NCBI GenBank assembly: GCA_003477305.1
Contig: DMTN01000058.1
Span: 739 to 44,180, forward strand
DNA length: 43,442 nt
Direction: 5' to 3'
Source of the DNA: Acholeplasmatales bacterium
GTDB lineage: Bacteria > Bacillota_I > Bacilli_A > Izemoplasmatales > Hujiaoplasmataceae
Shown piece by piece: positions 40,078 to 43,442 of this stretch (the first letter of the stretch is position 1; each line of letters starts with the position of its first letter). The notes under the pieces are model-generated. The model was not told where the DNA came from, did no database searches, and saw nothing but the letters and a program-made list of their open reading frames with translations. The position numbers were made by a program, and so were the translations under genes.

Positions 40078-40437
40078 ATGGCTAGAGGATATGCAAAACT
40101 TCACCGGGACAGCTCAAGCCGCAAGGCGCTCATCCGCGATCTCGCGACGCAACTCATTCTGCACGGCCGGATCGAGACGTCGACGGTCAAGGCGAAAGAA
40201 CTTCGCCGTTCCGTCGAACATCTGATCACGCTCGCCAAGAAGGGCGACCTCGCGTCGATCCGTCAGGCAGGACGCACCGTCCGTCCCCTCGAAATCGAGG
40301 ATCAGACCGCGCTGCAGAAGCTGTTCAAGGAGATCGGACCGAAGTACAAGGACCGCAACGGCGGATACACCCGTATCTACCGCGTCGGCTACCGTCTGGG
40401 CGATTCCTGCCCGATGGCGATCATCGAACTCGTTTAA
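40078..40437 (+). CDS. rplQ: 50S ribosomal protein L17
   Basis: 119 residues. MARGYAKLHRDSSSRKALIRDLATQLILHGRIETST (given in part), KAKELRRSVEHLITLAKKGD and the C-terminal GYTRIYRVGYRLGDSCPMAIIELV are diagnostic. ATG 40078 follows CAGGAGG; the frame continues upstream through rpoA but that part is a shadow. Last gene of the alpha operon, closed by a terminator. Confidence 0.97.
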   Translation: MARGYAKLHRDSSSRKALIRDLATQLILHGRIETSTVKAKELRRSVEHLITLAKKGDLASIRQAGRTVRPLEIEDQTALQKLFKEIGPKYKDRNGGYTRIYRVGYRLGDSCPMAIIELV

Positions 40438-40450
40438 GCGAAACGAAACG

Positions 40451-40478
40451 CCGCGACCCCGAAAAGGCCGCGGTTTTT
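40451..40478 (+). terminator. Terminator at the end of the alpha operon
   Basis: CCGCGACC (40451-40458) pairs imperfectly with GGCCGCGG (40466-40473), followed by TTTTT. Confidence 0.85.
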
Positions 40479-40516
40479 GTTTCAGCCTTTCGAGATGCGC
40501 GAAATGCGCTCATTTT

Positions 40517-40525
40517 TGGTATAAT
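40517..40525 (+). promoter_or_regulatory. Extended -10 of the ecfA1-ecfA2-ecfT operon
   Basis: TTGGTATAAT region, TATAAT at 40520-40525 with TG at 40517-40518. No -35 consensus. It gives the ECF genes expression separate from the ribosomal operon. Confidence 0.65.
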
Positions 40526-40544
40526 AGGAATGTTAGTGGTGGTG

Positions 40545-41357
40545 ATGCAATTGAGTTTTCTGGAAATCCGGAATCTGTCGTTTTCCTACAATCAAAAGCG
40601 GATGGTCCTGAAGCATATCGACCTGTCCGTCGAGAAGGGCGAATGGATCGCCATTCTCGGACATAACGGATCCGGCAAGTCGACGCTCGCGAAAACGATC
40701 GTCGGGCTTTTGCGTCCCGCCGAAGGATCGATCACCGTCGACGGGACCCTGCTGTCCGATGAGACCGCCTACGACATCCGCCGCAAGGTCGGGATCGTCT
40801 TCCAAAACCCCGACAACCAATTCGTCGGCGTCACCGTCAAAGACGACATCGCCTTCGGTATGGAGAACCTTTCGGTACCGCGCGCCGAGATGATCGAGAA
40901 GATCGCCTTTTTCGCCGAAAAGGTCGGGATGGCAGAGTATCTCGAAAAAGAGCCCTCGGCCCTTTCGGGCGGGCAGAAACAGCGCATCGCGATCGCCGGG
41001 ATCCTCGCGATGAAGACCGACATGATCATCTTCGACGAGGCGACCTCGATGCTCGACCCGACGAGCCGCCGCGAACTGATGGACTACATCCGCGAACTCC
41101 ATGACGAGGGCCTCACCGTCCTGATGATCACCCACGACATCGAAGAAGCCCTGATGGCCGACCGCCTGGTCGTCCTCAAGGATGGCGCCGTCTTCGCCGA
41201 CGACACCGCCGAACACCTCTTCAAGCGCCCCGAGGCGTTCCGGGAAGCCTACCTGGAATTGCCGGCGGCGCTCAAGATCTATTATGAACTGGAGGCGGCC
41301 GGGGACATGACGCCCCCGCTCGCGACGACCTTATGGCGATTCGGTTCCGGCAAGTAA
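40545..41357 (+). CDS. ecfA1: ECF transporter ATP-binding subunit EcfA1
   Basis: 270 residues. Walker A GHNGSGKST, Q-loop VFQNPDNQF, signature LSGGQKQRIAIAG, Walker B MIIFDEATSMLDP and the H-loop MITHDIEEAL are present. It forms a heterodimer with EcfA2, powering uptake of vitamins or cobalt/nickel through EcfT and interchangeable S proteins. The start may be ATG 40545 (GGTGGTG before it) or 40530 or TTG 40551. It overlaps ecfA2 by 25 bases, more than usual. Confidence 0.94.
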   Translation: MQLSFLEIRNLSFSYNQKRMVLKHIDLSVEKGEWIAILGHNGSGKSTLAKTIVGLLRPAEGSITVDGTLLSDETAYDIRRKVGIVFQNPDNQFVGVTVKDDIAFGMENLSVPRAEMIEKIAFFAEKVGMAEYLEKEPSALSGGQKQRIAIAGILAMKTDMIIFDEATSMLDPTSRRELMDYIRELHDEGLTVLMITHDIEEALMADRLVVLKDGAVFADDTAEHLFKRPEAFREAYLELPAALKIYYELEAAGDMTPPLATTLWRFGSGK

Positions 41358-42193
41358 GCTACGCGTACCCGGGCTACGGCCTCGGCAACTACGACGCCAT
41401 CAAGAACATCACGCTCGACATCGCGGCGAAAGGCGAATTCATCGCGCTCGTCGGGCAGACCGGCAGCGGCAAGTCGACGCTCGCCCAGCATATGAACGCG
41501 CTCATCTTCCCGACCGAAGGCACGGTCGAGATCTTCGGCAAGATCGTCGGTCCGAAACGCGACCGCACGATCAAATACAATGAGCTCCGCCGCAAGGTCG
41601 GACTCGTCTTCCAGTTCCCCGAATACCAGCTGTTTGAGGAAACCGTCGAGAAGGACATCATGTTCGGCCCGATGAATTTCGGCGTTCCCGAAGAAGCAGC
41701 GCGGAAAATGGCATGGACCGCGCTCGACCTCGTCGGGCTCGGACCGACGTATCTCAAGCGCAATCCGCTCAATCTTTCGGGCGGTGAGAAGAAGCGCGTC
41801 TCGATCGCCGGGATCCTCGCGATGGAACCACAGATCCTCGTCCTCGACGAACCGACCTCCGGCCTCGATCCGCGGGGCAAGGCGACGATGATGGACCTCT
41901 TCAAGTCGATCCGCGAAGCGACCGGGAAGACGATCGTCGTGATCACCCATGACATGGACCTCGTCTACGAATACATGGACCGCGTGCTTGTCCTCGACAA
42001 GGGGACGCTCGCCTTCGACGGCACCCCCGACGAATTGTTCCGAAAGCCGAACCTCGAAACGCTGCATCTCGACTACCCCGCCACGATCCGCGTCCTGTCC
42101 GCGGTGGCGAAGGATCTCGGGATCGCGGTCGACATCTACCAAAAGGACGTCGCGGCCGCGGTTTCGGCGATCCAAAAGGCGGTGCGGCCATGA
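41333..42193 (+). CDS. ecfA2: ECF transporter ATP-binding subunit EcfA2
   Basis: 286 residues. GQTGSGKSTLAQH, QFPEYQLFEETV, LSGGEKKRVSIAG, LVLDEPTSGLD and VITHDMDL, all EcfA2 features (EcfA2 is usually longer than EcfA1). The ATG 41333 lies inside the end of ecfA1. The stop overlaps the ecfT ATG by four bases. It pairs with EcfA1. Confidence 0.94.
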   Translation: MAIRFRQVSYAYPGYGLGNYDAIKNITLDIAAKGEFIALVGQTGSGKSTLAQHMNALIFPTEGTVEIFGKIVGPKRDRTIKYNELRRKVGLVFQFPEYQLFEETVEKDIMFGPMNFGVPEEAARKMAWTALDLVGLGPTYLKRNPLNLSGGEKKRVSIAGILAMEPQILVLDEPTSGLDPRGKATMMDLFKSIREATGKTIVVITHDMDLVYEYMDRVLVLDKGTLAFDGTPDELFRKPNLETLHLDYPATIRVLSAVAKDLGIAVDIYQKDVAAAVSAIQKAVRP

Positions 42194-43158
42194 AGAACAT
42201 CGTCATCGGCCAGTACGCGCCGGGTAAAGGATTCTTCTACCGCCTCGATCCGCGCACGAAGATCATCACCGTCGTCTTTCTGATGGTAGCCGTCTTTTTG
42301 CTCGAATCGATCCTGCAGGTATCGATCGCACTTTTCGTCACGCTGTTTCTGATGATCATCGGGAAGATCTCGATCGGCCGCGTCGCGAAGGGCTTGCGAC
42401 CGCTCTTCGTTTTGCTCCTCTTCACCTTCTCGTTTCAGATCTTTTTGAACCGGGAAGGCGCGCTACTCCTCAGTCAGCCGATGAACATCGGCCTCTATTC
42501 CCTCTTGGGCGTGCTCGTCTTGACCGTCCTCTGGCGGCTCTTGGCGCGCTTCAAGAAGTTCAAGGGTCTGCTCTTCCTCTTCTGGCTCGCCGGGGTCTAC
42601 GCCCTCTTCGCGTATCTGCCTGCCATCGGACCGATCTTCAAGGTCTTCGACTTCGAAATCTACGAAAGCGGCGTCGTGACCTCGATCTTCGTCGTCGTCC
42701 GCCTGCTCATCGTGATCTCGCTTTCCACCGTCCTCACCCTCACCACCAAGCCGACCGACCTGACCCAGGGGCTCGAAAGCCTCCTCCGGCCGCTCAAGCG
42801 GCTCGGCGTCAATTCCGACGACTTCGCGCTCATCATCTCGATCTCGCTGCGCTACATCCCGACGATCCTCGACGAGGCCAACAAGATCATGTTGGCGCAG
42901 GCGAGCCGCGGCGCCGACTTCAACGAAGGCAAGCTCGTCGAGAAGGTAAAGCAGATCGTGTCGCTTTTGATCCCGATGTTCATCATCGCCTTCAAGCGCA
43001 GCGAAGACCTCGCCGACGCGATGGAGTCGCGCAACTTCGTTCCCGGCAAGCCGCGGACGCGGATCCATGAACTTTCCTTCGGCATGACCGATCTCGTGAC
43101 GGCGATCTTCACGGTTCTCGTGTTCGCCGGGGCGATCGTCCTAAGGGTGCTCCCGTGA
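42190..43158 (+). CDS. ecfT: ECF transporter membrane subunit EcfT, with an insertion
   Basis: 322 residues, about 57 longer than B. subtilis EcfT (265). The N-terminus has the typical FYRLDPRTKIITVVFLMVA, and the cytoplasmic coupling helices carry AQASRGADFNEG and AMESRNFVPG, which bind the two ATPases. The extra length lies at about residues 91-152 and holds two more hydrophobic stretches (100-116 and 127-145) separated by a basic FKKFKG segment. EcfT anchors the S subunit that binds the vitamin. No S subunit is encoded here, so they are elsewhere. The 3' end overlaps the next gene by four bases (GTGA). Confidence 0.92.
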   Translation: MKNIVIGQYAPGKGFFYRLDPRTKIITVVFLMVAVFLLESILQVSIALFVTLFLMIIGKISIGRVAKGLRPLFVLLLFTFSFQIFLNREGALLLSQPMNIGLYSLLGVLVLTVLWRLLARFKKFKGLLFLFWLAGVYALFAYLPAIGPIFKVFDFEIYESGVVTSIFVVVRLLIVISLSTVLTLTTKPTDLTQGLESLLRPLKRLGVNSDDFALIISISLRYIPTILDEANKIMLAQASRGADFNEGKLVEKVKQIVSLLIPMFIIAFKRSEDLADAMESRNFVPGKPRTRIHELSFGMTDLVTAIFTVLVFAGAIVLRVLP

Positions 43159-43442
43159 CCACTGCCGACCTGCGCGCCGTTCTCCTCGCAGGGGACATCA
43201 CTGCACATCTTCATTCCGACATCGCATTGAAAGCCGAAGACAGCTCGAAGGCGATCGGCATCGCGGCCGTCAAGGAAGCCCTCGCCGCCCGCCCGCATCT
43301 GTTTCACGGACTCACGCTCGATTTCGACGGCGCGCGAGCGACCGCTTCCGGTTATAACGGCGACGGTCTTGCGGTGAAGATCGGCTTCGACGCCGGCCTC
43401 ATCTATCGGATCGTCCTCAAGCGTCCCGATCCCGCCGTGCGG
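43155..43442 (+). CDS. Unidentified gene, N-terminal part (window edge)
   Basis: An open frame from GTG 43155 runs to the end of the window for 96 residues without a stop. The start overlaps the ecfT stop as GTGA, typical of coupled operon genes. The product begins MTTADLRAVLLAGDITAHLH and is acidic with Ala-rich helices, then a mixed alpha/beta region. It does not look like TruA, which usually follows ecfT. Family not recognised; function unknown. Confidence 0.6.
   Translation, partial: MTTADLRAVLLAGDITAHLHSDIALKAEDSSKAIGIAAVKEALAARPHLFHGLTLDFDGARATASGYNGDGLAVKIGFDAGLIYRIVLKRPDPAVR

Noticed and set aside
1..43442. TGA as a tryptophan codon (mycoplasma-type code)
   Set aside because: Many genes end at TGA exactly where family length predicts (histidine kinase, Fe-ADH, ald, ecfT), and Trp is TGG throughout.
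1..43442. CRISPR array, insertion sequence, prophage or tRNA/rRNA genes
   Set aside because: No regularly spaced repeats, transposase or integrase frames or cloverleaf sequences were seen.

Overview
The window is about 43 kb of high-GC DNA (strongly GC-ending codons) from what looks like a fermentative, anaerobic member of the Firmicutes/Bacillota, possibly a Bacilli- or Mollicutes-related lineage. The reasons are the uninterrupted S10-spc-alpha ribosomal order running into ecfA1-ecfA2-ecfT, zinc-type S14, zinc-lid adenylate kinase, a soluble [FeFe]-hydrogenase fused to ferredoxin domains, alanine dehydrogenase, Gram-positive style lipoproteins and strong AGGAGG ribosome sites. TGA is an ordinary stop here, so a mycoplasma-type code is excluded. 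Genus and species cannot be told from the sequence.

Layout. (1) 1-2241: end of an NuoF-like hydrogenase subunit and a complete HydA, closed by a terminator. (2) 2292-5887: a copper-handling unit (small SHOCT membrane protein, Gly-rich exported protein, CueP, CopZ-like metallochaperone) followed by an OmpR-type response regulator and histidine kinase; the operon promoter has two 11-bp-spaced direct repeats suited to an OmpR-family regulator. (3) 5940-8343: a Crp/Fnr-family regulator transcribed divergently from an ABC substrate-binding lipoprotein and permease, with a perfect 14-bp palindrome between them. (4) 8340-11226: a textbook promoter, a yybP-ykoY manganese riboswitch with its own terminator, and a P2A-type Ca2+/Mn2+ ATPase. 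(5) 11234-25867: single genes and short operons, most bounded by a promoter and a rho-independent terminator: a two-TM protein, a lipoprotein, an MFS sugar-type transporter with a large extra domain, a FliB-like Cys-rich protein, a glycerophosphodiesterase, an Fe-alcohol dehydrogenase, alanine dehydrogenase, an SDR enzyme, a sialate O-acetylesterase, a nuclease-helicase fusion and a PI-PLC-like enzyme. (6) 25961-40478: the ribosomal superoperon from rpsJ to rplQ, including secY, adk, map, infA, rpmJ and rpoA, with a structured leader. (7) 40517-43442: ecfA1-ecfA2-ecfT (energising module of ECF vitamin transporters; EcfT has an extra membrane segment) and the start of an unidentified gene.

The metabolism suggested is fermentation with hydrogen evolution, alcohol and alanine formation and scavenging of sugars, vitamins and phospholipid head groups, with explicit homeostasis of copper and manganese. 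No tRNA, rRNA, CRISPR array, insertion sequence or prophage was seen. No gene-free stretch exceeds about 300 bases. The best candidates for novelty are the copper operon with its putative regulator site, the SHOCT-like repeats inside the MFS transporter, the elongated EcfT, and the Crp-type regulator/palindrome/ABC pair.
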